A stretch of DNA of 64,000 nt, taken from contig NZ_JQJJ01000010.1 in assembly GCF_000745475.1 (NCBI RefSeq), positions 310,001 to 374,000 of the forward strand, given 5' to 3'. Of this stretch, positions 24,132-33,610 are shown in pieces; the stretch's first letter is position 1, and each line of letters starts with the position of its first letter. The notes beneath the pieces were generated by a model. That model was not told where the DNA came from. It saw nothing but the letters and a program-made list of their open reading frames with translations, and did no database searches. Source of the stretch: Allobosea sp. UNC402CLCol (GTDB lineage Bacteria; Pseudomonadota; Alphaproteobacteria; Rhizobiales; Beijerinckiaceae). The translations under genes were made by a program, and so were the position numbers.

Positions 24132-25526
24132 TCAGGGCTTGGGCGCTTCCGGCGTGGCCGGCGCCGCGGGGGCGGCCGGAGCGGGAGCGGGCGTTGCGGC
24201 CGGGGGCTCGGCCGGCTTCTGGGCGAGCGCGGCGGCATCCTTCTTCACGCCGTGAAGCAGGTCGATCGCCGCGATGAGCTGCGTGTCCTTCTTGGGATCG
24301 TTCGGGACATAGGAGCTCGAGCCGGACTGCTCCTCGCCCTCGCCGGCCTTGAGATGGCCCTTGAGCGCGGCTTCGCCCTTGTTGTCGACGAGCTTGTCCT
24401 TGAGCTCGGCCGGGATGTCCTGCAGCACCTCGATGTCCGGGGTGATGCCCTTGGCCTGGATCGAGTTGCCCGACGGGGTGTAGTAGCGCGCTGTGGTCAG
24501 GCGCAGGCCGCCATTCGAGCCGAGCGGGATCACGGTCTGCACCGAGCCCTTGCCGAAGGAACGCGTGCCGATCAGCGTGGCGCGCTTGTGGTCCTGCAAG
24601 GCGCCGGCGACGATCTCGGCCGCCGAGGCGGACGAGCCGTTGATCAGCACGACGACCGGCTTGCCCTTGGTGAGGTCGCCCGACTTGGCGTTGAAGACCT
24701 GCGTCTCCTCGGCGTTGCGGCCGCGGGTCGAGACGATGCGGCCGCGCTCGAGGAAGGCGTCGGAGACCAGCACGGACTGGTCGAGGCGCCCGCCGCGGTT
24801 GTTGCGCAGGTCGATGATGTAGCCCTTGAGCTTGTCGGCGCCGATCTCGCTGGTGGTCTTGTCGATCGCCTTGCGCAGGCCGTCATAGGTCTGCTCGGAG
24901 AAGGTGCCGATGCGGATATAGGCGATGTCGCCCTCGACGCGCTCCTCAACCGCCGGAACGACGATGGTCTGGCGGGTCAGGGTGAAGTCCAGCGGCTCCG
25001 TCTTGCCGGGGCGCTCGACCTTCAGCGTCACCTGGGTGTTGATCAGGCCGCGCATCTTGTCGACCGCCTGGGTGAGGGAGAGCCCCTTCACCTCGGTGCC
25101 GTCGATCTGGCGGATGATGTCGTTGGCGAGGATGCCGGCCTTGGAGGCGGGCGTGTCCTTGATCGGCTTGGCGACCTTGAGGACGCCGTCCTCCATGGTC
25201 ACCTCGATGCCGAGGCCGCCGAACTGGCCGCGCATGTCGGTGTCCATCTCGCGGAAGGACTTGGCGTCGAGATAGGAGGAATGCGGGTCGAGCGAGGAGA
25301 CCATGCCGTTGATGGCGGCCTCGATCAGCTTCTGCTCGTCGGGCTTGTCGACATAGTCGGTGCGGATCTTCTCGAAGATGTCACCGAACAGGTTGAGGCT
25401 GCGATAGACCTCGGCCGAGGCGGCGACGGCGCTGGTCGAACTCAACAACCGCGTCTGGGTAGCCAGTCCGGTCAGGCCCGCGCCCATGATGGCGCCGGCG
25501 AGAACGAGAGAAACCTTGCGCATCAT
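24132..25526 (-). CDS. ctpA: S41 family carboxy-terminal processing protease
   Basis: 464 residues from ATG 25526. A signal sequence (KVSLVLAGAIMGAGLTGLA), an N-terminal helical part, a PDZ domain (GQFGGLGIEV to GILANDIIRQIDG) and the S41 catalytic domain with NGSSASAAEIVAGAL (Ser) and TRSFGKGSVQT (Lys). The C-terminal 60 residues are Pro/Ala-rich. It is secreted to the periplasm, where Ctp proteases mature or degrade peptidoglycan-associated proteins. The start overlaps the stop of envC by 4 bases, the standard envC-ctpA arrangement. Confidence 0.95.
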   Translation of the reverse strand: MMRKVSLVLAGAIMGAGLTGLATQTRLLSSTSAVAASAEVYRSLNLFGDIFEKIRTDYVDKPDEQKLIEAAINGMVSSLDPHSSYLDAKSFREMDTDMRGQFGGLGIEVTMEDGVLKVAKPIKDTPASKAGILANDIIRQIDGTEVKGLSLTQAVDKMRGLINTQVTLKVERPGKTEPLDFTLTRQTIVVPAVEERVEGDIAYIRIGTFSEQTYDGLRKAIDKTTSEIGADKLKGYIIDLRNNRGGRLDQSVLVSDAFLERGRIVSTRGRNAEETQVFNAKSGDLTKGKPVVVLINGSSASAAEIVAGALQDHKRATLIGTRSFGKGSVQTVIPLGSNGGLRLTTARYYTPSGNSIQAKGITPDIEVLQDIPAELKDKLVDNKGEAALKGHLKAGEGEEQSGSSSYVPNDPKKDTQLIAAIDLLHGVKKDAAALAQKPAEPPAATPAPAPAAPAAPATPEAPKP

Positions 25527-26866
25527 CCGCGAACCTTTTCGCCTTGCGATTTCGTCCACCACGGCGTCGGATCGACCGAAACACCGTCTTTTCTGAATTC
25601 TATATACAGGACCGGTTGGCCGGTTCCCACTCCTACTGTCGTCGCCGCAGCTTCCGATGTTTCGCCCATCACCGCAACCGGCTCGCCGGCGAGCACGAAC
25701 TGGTTGAGGGCGACATCGATGCGCTGCATTCCTGCCAGCAATATGTAGTATCCGCCGCCGGCATTCAGGATCAAGAGCTGCCCGAAGGAACGGAACGGAC
25801 CCGCATAAACCACCCAAGCGTCAGAAGGCGCCGAAACTAGGGCGCCGGAACGGGTTTCCAGTGAAATCCCGCGCGTGGTGCCGCCGGCGCCGTCCGCATC
25901 GCCAAAACCACGCAATCGTGAACCCGCGGCGGGCAGCGAGAGCAGGCCGCGGGCGTCGGCGAAGGCGATCTTGGGGGCGAGCCGGGCCGGGTCCTTGAAG
26001 GCGAGCGCGGTCATGCGTTCGCGCTGCTCGCGGGTTTCCTGCTCGATCGCCTGGCGGGCCGCCTCCGCCGCCTTGCTCGCGACGGAGATCTCCTTCTCGA
26101 TCTTCTCGACGAAGTCACGCATGGAGCGCGCCTGGCCGGCGAGCTGGTCGCCCAGCGCCTTCTGCGCATCGACATCCTTGGCCGCGCTGGCCTCGCGCTC
26201 GCGCCTTGCCTCGATCAGCGATGCCAGGCGCTGGCGCTCGGCCGCGAGCTGCTCCATCTCCGCGCCGATCCGGGTCTTCTCCGCGGCGATGTTGTCGCGC
26301 AGCCGCACCAGCTCGGCGAGGTCGGTGCCGAGAATCTCGACCTCCTGCCGCAGGTCCGGCACCACGGCGCCGAGCAGCATCGAGGCCCTGACCGCCTCGA
26401 GGATATCCTCGGGCCTGACCAGCACGGCCGGCGGCGGGCGCCGGCCGATGCGCTGGAGCGCCGCCAATACCTCGGCGATCAACCCGCGCCGGCTCTCGAG
26501 CGAGCGGCGGATCGCCGCCTCGCTGGATTGCGACAGAGCGAGCCGCTTCTCGAGGTCGCCGAGCTTCTCTTCGCCGGCCTGGGTGCGGGCCGTCGTGTCG
26601 AGCAGGGCCTTGTTGAGCGCGGCGCGGTCGGCGCGGATCGCGGCGATCTCGCCTTCGAGCTTGCGGCGGACTTCGATATTGCCGTCGAGGCGCTGCTCGA
26701 TGGCCTTCAGCTCGGCCTCGCGCGCCTGCTTCTCGACGAGCTTCTGCATCGCCTCGCGCTGGAAGGCGTCCGGATCGGGCGGGGCGCTCTGGGCGCGCAA
26801 CGGCGATGCCGTGCCGAGGAGCAGGGCGGCAGCTAGGCCCAGACGGGGGAGCGCGGTGCGAATCAT
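25523..26866 (-). CDS. envC: Murein hydrolase activator EnvC (LytM-domain, degenerate)
   Basis: 447 residues: signal peptide ending ASPLRAQ (about residue 26), long coiled coil (residues 35-290), and a C-terminal LytM/M23-like domain. In that domain the zinc ligands are missing: the site that should read HxxGxD is TTRGISLE and the terminal HxH is replaced by PVLYIEF. This is expected for EnvC-type activators of amidases during division. Followed directly by ctpA; 14 bases after rlmH's stop. Confidence 0.9.
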   Translation of the reverse strand: MIRTALPRLGLAAALLLGTASPLRAQSAPPDPDAFQREAMQKLVEKQAREAELKAIEQRLDGNIEVRRKLEGEIAAIRADRAALNKALLDTTARTQAGEEKLGDLEKRLALSQSSEAAIRRSLESRRGLIAEVLAALQRIGRRPPPAVLVRPEDILEAVRASMLLGAVVPDLRQEVEILGTDLAELVRLRDNIAAEKTRIGAEMEQLAAERQRLASLIEARREREASAAKDVDAQKALGDQLAGQARSMRDFVEKIEKEISVASKAAEAARQAIEQETREQRERMTALAFKDPARLAPKIAFADARGLLSLPAAGSRLRGFGDADGAGGTTRGISLETRSGALVSAPSDAWVVYAGPFRSFGQLLILNAGGGYYILLAGMQRIDVALNQFVLAGEPVAVMGETSEAAATTVGVGTGQPVLYIEFRKDGVSVDPTPWWTKSQGEKVRG

Positions 26867-26880
26867 CGGCTAAGCGCGAG

Positions 26881-27363
26881 TCATACGCGATGATAGGGGT
26901 GCCCGGCGAGGATCGTCATCGCCCGGTAGACCTGCTCCAGCACGAGCGCGCGCACGATCTGGTGCGGCAGGGTGAGCGCTCCGAAGGCGAGCGTGATGTC
27001 GGCGCGGTCGCGGATCGCCTCGTTCAAGCCGTCGGCGCCGCCGATGACGAAGCTGGCATGGGCGATGCCGCCATCGCGCGCGGCAGCGAGGCGGCTGGCG
27101 AAGGCTTCGCTGCCGAGATTCTTCCCGCGCTCGTCGAGCGCGACGATCAGCCCGGGCGACGGGAGCCTGGCGAGGATCGCCTCGCCCTCGTCGCGCTTGC
27201 GCTCCTCGGGCCGGCGGCCCCGGCTTTCCGGCAATTCGACGATCTCGGGACCGCTGAAGCCGATGGTCCGGCCGAGCGCCACCGCGCGCTCGCGGTAGCG
27301 CTCGCAGAGCTCGCGTTCCGGCCCGTCCTTGAGCCGGCCGACCGCAATAACGGCGAGCCGCAT
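26881..27363 (-). CDS. rlmH: 23S rRNA (pseudouridine1915-N3)-methyltransferase RlmH
   Basis: 160 residues of the SPOUT-type RlmH family: [28 protein letters not shown] (SAM-binding knot) and the C-terminal [17 protein letters not shown]. It methylates Psi1915 in helix 69 of 23S rRNA. It is co-directional with rsfS 24 bases upstream, the usual order. Confidence 0.96.
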   Translation of the reverse strand: MRLAVIAVGRLKDGPERELCERYRERAVALGRTIGFSGPEIVELPESRGRRPEERKRDEGEAILARLPSPGLIVALDERGKNLGSEAFASRLAAARDGGIAHASFVIGGADGLNEAIRDRADITLAFGALTLPHQIVRALVLEQVYRAMTILAGHPYHRV

Positions 27364-27387
27364 GAGGGTTTCGACCCTATGCTGCGA

Positions 27388-27798
27388 TCAGCTCACGAGA
27401 CGTTCGTTCGGGCGATCGGTGCCCCACATCTTCTCGAGATTGTAGAACTGGCGCACTTCCGGCCGGAAGACATGGACGATGATATCGCCGGTATCGATCA
27501 GCACCCAGTCGCAAGCCGGCATGCCCTCGACCTTCGGCGTGGGCAGTCCGGAGCCCTTGAGGGCTTCGATCAGGGCCTCGCTGATGGCGGCGACATGGCG
27601 ATTGACGTTGCCCGAGGCGATAATCATCGCGTCGGCCAGCGACGTCTTACCAACGAGGTCGATCACCGTGATGTCCTCGGCCTTCATGTCTTCGAGGACA
27701 CGTTGCGCAAGGGCGATGCTATCGGCGGAGGGGTTGTCCGCAACAGCAGCCTGGGGAAGCGGCTTCGGCTCGGCTTCACCAAGGGTTTGACGGTTCAG
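27388..27798 (-). CDS. rsfS: Ribosomal silencing factor RsfS
   Basis: 136 residues from a proposed CTG start at 27798. The DUF143 domain is complete: SIALAQRVLEDMKAEDITVIDL, then ADAMIIASGNVNRHV, and DWVLIDTGDIIVHVFRPEVR, ending near NLEKMWG. It binds ribosomal protein uL14 and blocks subunit joining during starvation. No ATG, GTG or TTG lies between the domain and an ATG at 27927, which would overlap nadD by 59 bases; GAGAGG lies 8 bases before the CTG. Confidence 0.9.
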   Translation of the reverse strand: MNRQTLGEAEPKPLPQAAVADNPSADSIALAQRVLEDMKAEDITVIDLVGKTSLADAMIIASGNVNRHVAAISEALIEALKGSGLPTPKVEGMPACDWVLIDTGDIIVHVFRPEVRQFYNLEKMWGTDRPNERLVS

Positions 27799-27868
27799 TG
27801 ACGTATCCTCTCGATCTCGACGCGCTCTCGGCGCGACGCAGGTAAAATAAGCCGGATAGGTCCGGAGT

Positions 27869-28474
27869 TCAATCGCGTCCGGCCTGTCGGCGCAGCTTGG
27901 TCGAGGACAGGTCCGAACGGCGGCCATGCAGGAACACCCAGGCGGGCGGGTGTATCCGTGCCAGCGCCGCGCCCTCGCTTTCGGGAATGCGCCAGCGCGA
28001 CATCCAGTTGGCGGCCGGCGAGGCGATGGCGCTGTGGGTCGAGCCCGGCCGGTCGACCACGGCGATCGGCATCATCCGGGCGATGGCGCGCCACTCGTTC
28101 CAGCGGTGGAAGCTGGCGAGATTGTCGGAGCCCATGATCCAGACGAAGCGGACGCCGGGGCAGCGCCGCTTCAGGGCGCGCAGCGTGTCGGCGGTGTAGC
28201 GGGTGCGCAGCCGTGCCTCGATGCCGGTGACATGGATGCGGGCATGGTCGGCGAGCTTGCGGCCGAAGCGGATGCGCTCGGCCAGCGAGGGGAGGTTGCT
28301 GTTGTTCTTCAGCGGGTTGCCGGGGGTGACGAGCCACCAGATCCGGTCGAGCTGGAGCCGCTGCAGCGCTGTCACGCTGGCCATGCGATGGCCGTCATGG
28401 GCGGGGTTGAAGGTGCCGCCGAACAGGCCGATGCGCAGGCCCGGCGCGAAGGGCGGCAGCCGCAGATGTTCCAT
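27869..28474 (-). CDS. nadD: Nicotinate-nucleotide adenylyltransferase NadD
   Basis: 201 residues from ATG 28474. N-terminal nucleotide-binding motif GLFGGTFNPAHDGH, the middle GSDNLASFHRWNEW, and the C-terminal LSSTKLRRQ (SSTxxR) match NadD. It makes deamido-NAD from nicotinate mononucleotide and ATP in NAD synthesis. The longer upstream frame is Ala/Ser-rich and overlaps proA, so the internal ATG is preferred. It is 37 bases after proA. Confidence 0.93.
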   Translation of the reverse strand: MEHLRLPPFAPGLRIGLFGGTFNPAHDGHRMASVTALQRLQLDRIWWLVTPGNPLKNNSNLPSLAERIRFGRKLADHARIHVTGIEARLRTRYTADTLRALKRRCPGVRFVWIMGSDNLASFHRWNEWRAIARMMPIAVVDRPGSTHSAIASPAANWMSRWRIPESEGAALARIHPPAWVFLHGRRSDLSSTKLRRQAGRD

Positions 28475-28511
28475 TGTGGCGATCGGCTGGGATGTCACGA
28501 GAGCGCTTGCG

Positions 28512-29831
28512 TCAAGGCCGGGTCTGGCCGCAGCCATGGACGCGGTATTTGAAGGAGCAGAGCTGCTCGACGCCGACCGGTCCGCGCGCATGCATCCGTC
28601 CCGTTGCGATGCCGATCTCGGCGCCGAAGCCGAATTCGCCGCCATCGGCGAACTGGGTCGAGGCGTTGTGGATCACGATGGCGGAATCGACCTCGGCGAG
28701 GAAGCGGGCGGCCGCCTCCGCATCGGCCGTGACGATGGCGTCGGTGTGGTGCGAGCCGTAGCGCTCGATATGGTCGATCGCCGCGTCGAGGCCGGGGACA
28801 CGTTTCACCGCGATGATGCGGTCGAGATACTCGGTCGCCCAATCCTCCTCCGTCGCGGCGGTGACGCGGGCATCGAGGCCTTGCGTCGCCGCGTCGCCGC
28901 GCACCGCGCAGCCGGCATCGAGCAGGGCGGCGACAAGCGGCGCGAGATGGGTCGCGGCGCAGGCTTCATCGACCAGCAAGGTCTCGGCCGCGCCGCAGAC
29001 GCCGGTGCGGCGCAATTTGGCGTTGAGCAGGATGTCGCGCGTCATGGCGAGGTCGGCGGCGCCATGGACATAGACATGGCAGTTGCCGTCGAGATGGGCG
29101 AAGACCGGCACGCGCGCCTCGCTCTGCACGCGGGCGACGAGGCTTTTCCCCCCGCGCGGGACGACGACATCGACAGTGCCGCTGAGCCCCGAGAGGATTT
29201 CGCCGACGGCGGCGCGGTCGCGCGTCGGCACGAGCTGGATGGCGTCGCCGGGCAGGCCGGCCGCCTCCAGACCTTCGCGCATGGCGGCGGCGATCTCGGT
29301 GGAGGAGCGGAAGGAATCGGAGCCGGCGCGCAGGATCGCGGCATTGCCGCTCTTCAGGCAGAGCGCGCCCGCATCGGCCGTGACATTGGGGCGGCTCTCG
29401 AAGATCACGGCGATGACGCCGAGCGGGGTCGCGACGCGCTCGAAGCGTAGGCCGTTCGGCTGCGTCCATTCCGCCAGCACGCGGCCGAGCGGATCGGCCA
29501 GCCCGGCGACCTCGGCGACGGCGTCGGCGATGGCTGCGAGCCGCTTCTCGTCGAGGGCAAGGCGATCCATGAAGCTGGCGCTCAGGCCGGCCGCCTTGCC
29601 GTCGGCCAGGTCCTGCGCATTGGCGGCCAGGATGCGGGCGCTGCGGGCGCGCAGCGCCTCGGCCATGGCGAGGAGGGCGGCATTGCGCCGGTCGGCGGAG
29701 CTGAGCGCGACCTTGCGCGCGGCGGCGCGGGCGCGCCGGCCGACCTCCTGCATGACTTGCTGCACGACTTGGCCGACTTGCCTGTCGGCCTCGCTCGTCG
29801 CGATGATGCGCAGCGCGCTGTCGCTCGTCAT
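28512..29831 (-). CDS. proA: Gamma-glutamyl phosphate reductase ProA
   Basis: 439 residues, close to the family length. Aldehyde-dehydrogenase-like fold with the catalytic Cys in [15 protein letters not shown], the NAD(P) site [15 protein letters not shown], and late [19 protein letters not shown]. It reduces gamma-glutamyl phosphate, the second step of proline synthesis. proB lies 35 bases upstream on the same strand. Confidence 0.97.
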   Translation of the reverse strand: MTSDSALRIIATSEADRQVGQVVQQVMQEVGRRARAAARKVALSSADRRNAALLAMAEALRARSARILAANAQDLADGKAAGLSASFMDRLALDEKRLAAIADAVAEVAGLADPLGRVLAEWTQPNGLRFERVATPLGVIAVIFESRPNVTADAGALCLKSGNAAILRAGSDSFRSSTEIAAAMREGLEAAGLPGDAIQLVPTRDRAAVGEILSGLSGTVDVVVPRGGKSLVARVQSEARVPVFAHLDGNCHVYVHGAADLAMTRDILLNAKLRRTGVCGAAETLLVDEACAATHLAPLVAALLDAGCAVRGDAATQGLDARVTAATEEDWATEYLDRIIAVKRVPGLDAAIDHIERYGSHHTDAIVTADAEAAARFLAEVDSAIVIHNASTQFADGGEFGFGAEIGIATGRMHARGPVGVEQLCSFKYRVHGCGQTRP

Positions 29832-29866
29832 CCTGTCCCGCCCAAAATATGCATCCGGCTTTGTAT

Positions 29867-31021
29867 TTAGCTCAGACCGAGCGCCATGTCGTCCCGGTGG
29901 ATCATCTCGGCCCGGCCGGGATAGCCCAGCACCGTCTCGATGTCGCGCGAGGCCTTGCCGAGCACGAGCGCGGCTTCCGACGCATCATAGGCGACGAGGC
30001 CGCGGCCGAGCACCTGCCCGGCGGGGTCGCGGATCAGCACGGCGTCGCCGCGCGAGAATTCGCCCTCGATGCGGCTGACGCCGACCGGCAGCAGGCTTGC
30101 CCCGCCGCGCAGCGCCCGGGCTGCGCCGGCATCGACATGCAGCGTGCCGCGCGGCTCGAGCGAGCCGGCGATCCAGGTCTTGCGCGCGGTCGCGGGTGTG
30201 GAGGCGGTGAGGAACCAGGTGCAGCGCCCCCCGGCGGCGATGGCGGCGAGCGGATTCTTGGCCCGCCCGTCGGCGATCAGCATATGCGTGCCGCCGGCGG
30301 CTGCGATCTTGCCGGCCTCGATCTTGGTGCGCATGCCGCCGCGCGAGAGCTCGGATGCCGCGCCGCCGGCCATGGCGTCGATCTCGGGCGTGATGCGCTC
30401 GACCACCGGGATGTGCCGCGCCTCGGGGTCCTTGGCGGGCGGGGCGGTGTAGAGCCCGTCGATGTCGGAGAACAGCACGAGCAGGTCGGCGCCGGCCATG
30501 GTCGCGACCCGCGCGGCGAGCCGGTCGTTGTCGCCGTAGCGGATCTCGGTGGTGGCGACGGTGTCGTTCTCGTTGATGACGGGGATGGCGCGCAGGTCGA
30601 GCAGGCGCCCGAGCGTCGCGCGCGCGTTGAGATAGCGGCGGCGCTGCTCGGTGTCGGCCAGCGTCAGCAGGATCTGGCCGGCGGTCAGGCCATGGGCGCC
30701 GAGCGCCTCGGCCCAGTTGCGGGCGAGCGCGATCTGCCCGACCGCCGCCGCCGCCTGGCTCTCCTCCAGCCGCAAGGGGCCGGAGGGCAGGCCGAGCACG
30801 GTGCGCCCGAGCGCGATCGCGCCAGAGGAGACGACGAGGATGTCGGCGCCGCGCTGGTGGAGATCGGCGAGGTCTTCTGCGAGCGCGGCCAGCCAGGCAT
30901 GGCGCAGGCGGCCGCGGCTCCGGTCGACCAGCAGGCTGGAGCCGACCTTCACGACGATGCGGCGAAACTGGGCGAGGGTGGGCGTGTTCACGGGTGCGGA
31001 ACCGATTGCGGCGACGTTCAT
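29867..31021 (-). CDS. proB: Glutamate 5-kinase ProB
   Basis: 384 residues from ATG 31021. The amino-acid kinase domain begins [14 protein letters not shown], with SSGAIALG and [19 protein letters not shown] and [13 protein letters not shown]; a C-terminal PUA domain (about 290-370) follows. It phosphorylates glutamate, the feedback-controlled first step of proline synthesis. The obgE gene that often precedes proB in Rhizobiales is absent here; instead rpsU is divergent. Confidence 0.96.
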   Translation of the reverse strand: MNVAAIGSAPVNTPTLAQFRRIVVKVGSSLLVDRSRGRLRHAWLAALAEDLADLHQRGADILVVSSGAIALGRTVLGLPSGPLRLEESQAAAAVGQIALARNWAEALGAHGLTAGQILLTLADTEQRRRYLNARATLGRLLDLRAIPVINENDTVATTEIRYGDNDRLAARVATMAGADLLVLFSDIDGLYTAPPAKDPEARHIPVVERITPEIDAMAGGAASELSRGGMRTKIEAGKIAAAGGTHMLIADGRAKNPLAAIAAGGRCTWFLTASTPATARKTWIAGSLEPRGTLHVDAGAARALRGGASLLPVGVSRIEGEFSRGDAVLIRDPAGQVLGRGLVAYDASEAALVLGKASRDIETVLGYPGRAEMIHRDDMALGLS

Positions 31022-31105
31022 GCCTGTTTGGGGAAAACCGCGCGGATGTAAAGCGTTGGCGCCGTGAGGACGGGCAGGCGGGGGACGCATCGGCGGCCGC
31101 CGAAG

Positions 31106-31134
31106 TTGACAATGAGGGCCAGCGCACCCATATC
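31106..31134 (+). promoter_or_regulatory. Probable rpsU promoter
   Basis: TTGACA at 31106-31111 (perfect -35), 17 bases, CATATC at 31129-31134. It would start transcription near 31141, leaving a leader of about 120 bases before the rpsU ATG. Confidence 0.5.
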
Positions 31135-31259
31135 GGGGCTCGCTTCGGTTGCACTCGCCGCGTTTTCAGCGCCTCTGCGACTTTTCCGTCACTCCGGACT
31201 GCTTCTGGCCGCCGCCTTTCGCGACGGCACATCGCGTCCATTCCCAACAGGAGGCCGCA

Positions 31260-31523
31260 ATGCAAGTTCTCGTCCGGGACAACAATGTCGACCAGGCCCT
31301 GCGCGTACTGAAGAAAAAGATGCAGCGCGAGGGCGTTTTCCGCGAGATGAAGCGCCGTTCCGCTTACGAGAAGCCCTCCGAGCGGCGCGTGCGCGAGAAG
31401 GCCGACGCCATCCGCCGCGCCCGCAAGCTCGCCCGCAAGCAGGCCCAGCGCGAGGGTCTGATCGCCGCGCCGAAGCCCAAACCGCGTCCGGTCCGCGCTG
31501 GAAGCGCACCCGCTCCGCGCTGA
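31260..31523 (+). CDS. rpsU: 30S ribosomal protein bS21
   Basis: 87 residues from ATG 31260, preceded by [26 protein letters not shown] and [19 protein letters not shown] are the S21 signature. The tail is Pro/Ala-rich, typical of the alphaproteobacterial form. bS21 sits near the 3' end of 16S rRNA and aids initiation. Confidence 0.97.
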   Translation: MQVLVRDNNVDQALRVLKKKMQREGVFREMKRRSAYEKPSERRVREKADAIRRARKLARKQAQREGLIAAPKPKPRPVRAGSAPAPR

Positions 31524-31607
31524 TTTCGATACCAATTCGCCGCAATCTGGATTATTGCGCCCGCGCAGGCTGCAGATAGCCCGTGACAACCCGAGAGAAG
31601 ACCACCC

Positions 31608-31982
31608 TTGAAGAACCCGAACGACCGCAGCTTCACTGACCGTCAGGCCAACTCCGCCAAAGCCAAGCAGGCGCTCCTCGAGCGTTTCAAGGCGCGGCCA
31701 AAGGCCGATGACCCGGTCATGATGCAGCGACGCGAAGAGCGGGAAGCCATCGCGCAGGCCCGCGCCGAGCGCGAGGCGGAGAAGGCCAGGCTTCGCGCCG
31801 AGAAGGAACGGCTGGAGGCGATCGAGCGCGAGCGCATCGCGGAAGAGAAGCGCCAGCAGGAACTCGCCCGCGAGGCCGCCCGCAAGGCGGAGCAGGCCAA
31901 GCGCGATGCAGAGCGTCCCCGCAAGGTGCTGCTCGAAGCCGTGCAGTACATGCAGATGCGCTCGGCCGGCAAGCGCCGCTGA
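31608..31982 (+). CDS. DUF6481-type coiled-coil protein
   Basis: 124 residues, TTG start at 31608 with GAGAGAAG upstream. The N-terminus DRSFTDRQANSAKAKQALLERF is conserved in small alphaproteobacterial proteins; residues 40-105 form a highly charged Arg/Glu/Ala coiled coil; it ends with a short VLLEAVQYMQM segment. Function unknown. It lies 85 bases downstream of rpsU and ends before a strong terminator, so co-expression with bS21 is likely. Confidence 0.75.
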   Translation: MKNPNDRSFTDRQANSAKAKQALLERFKARPKADDPVMMQRREEREAIAQARAEREAEKARLRAEKERLEAIERERIAEEKRQQELAREAARKAEQAKRDAERPRKVLLEAVQYMQMRSAGKRR

Positions 31983-32040
31983 GACATCGAGCAGGTCGCC
32001 GCACATGTCCCGACGGGACATGGAGCGAGCGAGAGGATCT

Positions 32041-32063
32041 GGGGCGCCGTGGGCGCCCCTTTT
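32041..32063 (+). terminator. Rho-independent terminator
   Basis: GGGGCGCC-GTG-GGCGCCCC, an 8-bp perfect stem at 32041-32059, followed by TTTTC. It ends the rpsU/coiled-coil unit. Confidence 0.85.
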
Positions 32064-32232
32064 CATGTCTGCGTCACCTCGTCCGAAGGCCGCCCCGCAT
32101 TCCCTCTGCGATCATGGCCAAAAGGTGACCGAAGCCGTTCGGCGTGCTATCGGCAAAACCGGCCGTGCGGATTAATCTGCTGGCGTTTTGAACCTTCCTC
32201 CCGCTCGCCGCGACGAATGGATGCGAGCCGGG

Positions 32233-32814
32233 ATGCCTGGCCTTCGAGGGGCAATGCATACGGAATCGGACGAGGATCTCGTCAAGCGGATCGCTTCCGG
32301 CGACCGGCTCGCAATGAAGGTGCTGTTTTCGCGGCATCAGGTGCGGGTCTACCGTTTCGTGCTGCGGCTCGTCCGCGACGAGACGCTTGCCGAGGATGTG
32401 ATCAGTGACGTGTTCATGGATCTCTGGCGACAGGCGGATCGCTTCGAGGCTCGCGCCTCGGTCGCGACCTGGCTGCTCGCCATTGCCCGCAACAAGGCCT
32501 GGTCGCTCCTGCGCAAGCGCCGCGACGCCGAGCTCGACGAGGATTACGCCAACACGATCGAGGACGAATCCGACGGTCCCGAGGTCGTCCTGCAGAAGCA
32601 GGACAAGGGTCTCGCCATCCGCGCCTGTCTCGAGCGGCTCTCGGCCGAGCATCGCGAGGTCGTCGACCTCGTCTATTATCACGAGACTTCCGTCGAGGAG
32701 GTCGCGCGGATCGTCGGGATCCCCGAGAACACGGTCAAGACCCGGCTGTTCCATGCCCGCAAGAAGCTGGGCGACATGCTCAAGGCCGCCGGCATCGACC
32801 GTGGCTGGCCGTGA
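32233..32814 (+). CDS. ECF-family RNA polymerase sigma factor
   Basis: 193 residues from ATG 32233 (32254 and 32221 are alternatives). Region 2 includes DEDLVKRIASGDRLAMKVLF, AEDVISDVFMDLWRQ and TWLLAIARNKAW; region 4 includes LSAEHREVVDLVYYHETSVEEVA and PENTVKTRLFHARKKL with its helix-turn-helix. The next gene encodes its likely membrane anti-sigma factor, 48 bases away. The target regulon probably includes the subtilase that follows. Confidence 0.93.
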   Translation: MPGLRGAMHTESDEDLVKRIASGDRLAMKVLFSRHQVRVYRFVLRLVRDETLAEDVISDVFMDLWRQADRFEARASVATWLLAIARNKAWSLLRKRRDAELDEDYANTIEDESDGPEVVLQKQDKGLAIRACLERLSAEHREVVDLVYYHETSVEEVARIVGIPENTVKTRLFHARKKLGDMLKAAGIDRGWP

Positions 32815-32862
32815 CACGAAGCGATTGGTGAAGTGCGGCAAGGCCGCTGCAGGAGTGGCGTC

Positions 32863-33546
32863 ATGACCGACAGCATCGCAAGCGATCCGAAGCGCCGCGA
32901 GCTCGAAGAGCTGCTGCCCTTCTACGCCAATGGCCGCATTGCCGCGGCGGACAAGGCCCGCATCGAGGCGGCGCTCGCGACCGACGCCGAGCTCACCGCC
33001 CGGCTCGATATCATCCGCGACGACATGGCCGAGACCGTGCTGCTCAACGAGCATCTCGGCGCGCCGTCGCCGCGGGTCCTGGAGACGCTGATGGCCGGCA
33101 TCGAGGCCGAGCCCCGGCAGATGCCGCTGCTGACCCGTGCCAAGGGCGGCTTCCTCGGCTGGCTCGGCGGCCTGCTGGCGTCCCAGCCGCCGCGCCGGCT
33201 GGCCTATGCCGGCGCCGCGGCCGTCGCGCTGATCGCGATCCAGGCCGTCGCCATCGGCGGGCTGGCGCTGCGCGACGCCGGCGCCGGGTTCCAGACCGCC
33301 TCCGCCCCCGGCACGCGGGCTTCGGAGCGCTATGTGCTGCTGAGTTTCGCGCCCGATGCGAAAGCCGGCGACATCGCCTCCTTCTTCAAGCGCTTCGATG
33401 CCTCGGTGGTCGATGGGCCGCGCGCCAACGGCTTCTTCAAGGTGCGGGTCGGCGACGCCTCGCTTTCGCCCGCCCAGGTCGATGCGATTGCCGCGCGGAT
33501 GAAGGCGGAGAGTGGTATCGTCAGCTTCGTGGCGGCGACGCCGTGA
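32863..33546 (+). CDS. Membrane anti-sigma factor with protease-prodomain-like outer domain
   Basis: 227 residues from ATG 32863 (GGAG seven bases upstream). N-terminal helical cytoplasmic domain (RRELEELLPFYANGRIAAAD, then LTARLDIIRDDMAET) fits a zinc-less anti-sigma domain. One membrane segment spans about 113-135. The outside domain (156-225), YVLLSFAPDAKAGDIASFF, then VVDGPRANGFFKVRVG and ESGIVSFVAATP, has the same order of strands and helices as the prodomain of the next gene's subtilase. The stop lies 64 bases before the protease start. Confidence 0.8.
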   Translation: MTDSIASDPKRRELEELLPFYANGRIAAADKARIEAALATDAELTARLDIIRDDMAETVLLNEHLGAPSPRVLETLMAGIEAEPRQMPLLTRAKGGFLGWLGGLLASQPPRRLAYAGAAAVALIAIQAVAIGGLALRDAGAGFQTASAPGTRASERYVLLSFAPDAKAGDIASFFKRFDASVVDGPRANGFFKVRVGDASLSPAQVDAIAARMKAESGIVSFVAATP

Positions 33547-33610
33547 CGAAGGCTTCCGGCGCGGCGGCGGCATGCCGCGGTTCCCTCGGGTGAGGCAGGA
33601 GGATCAGGCC

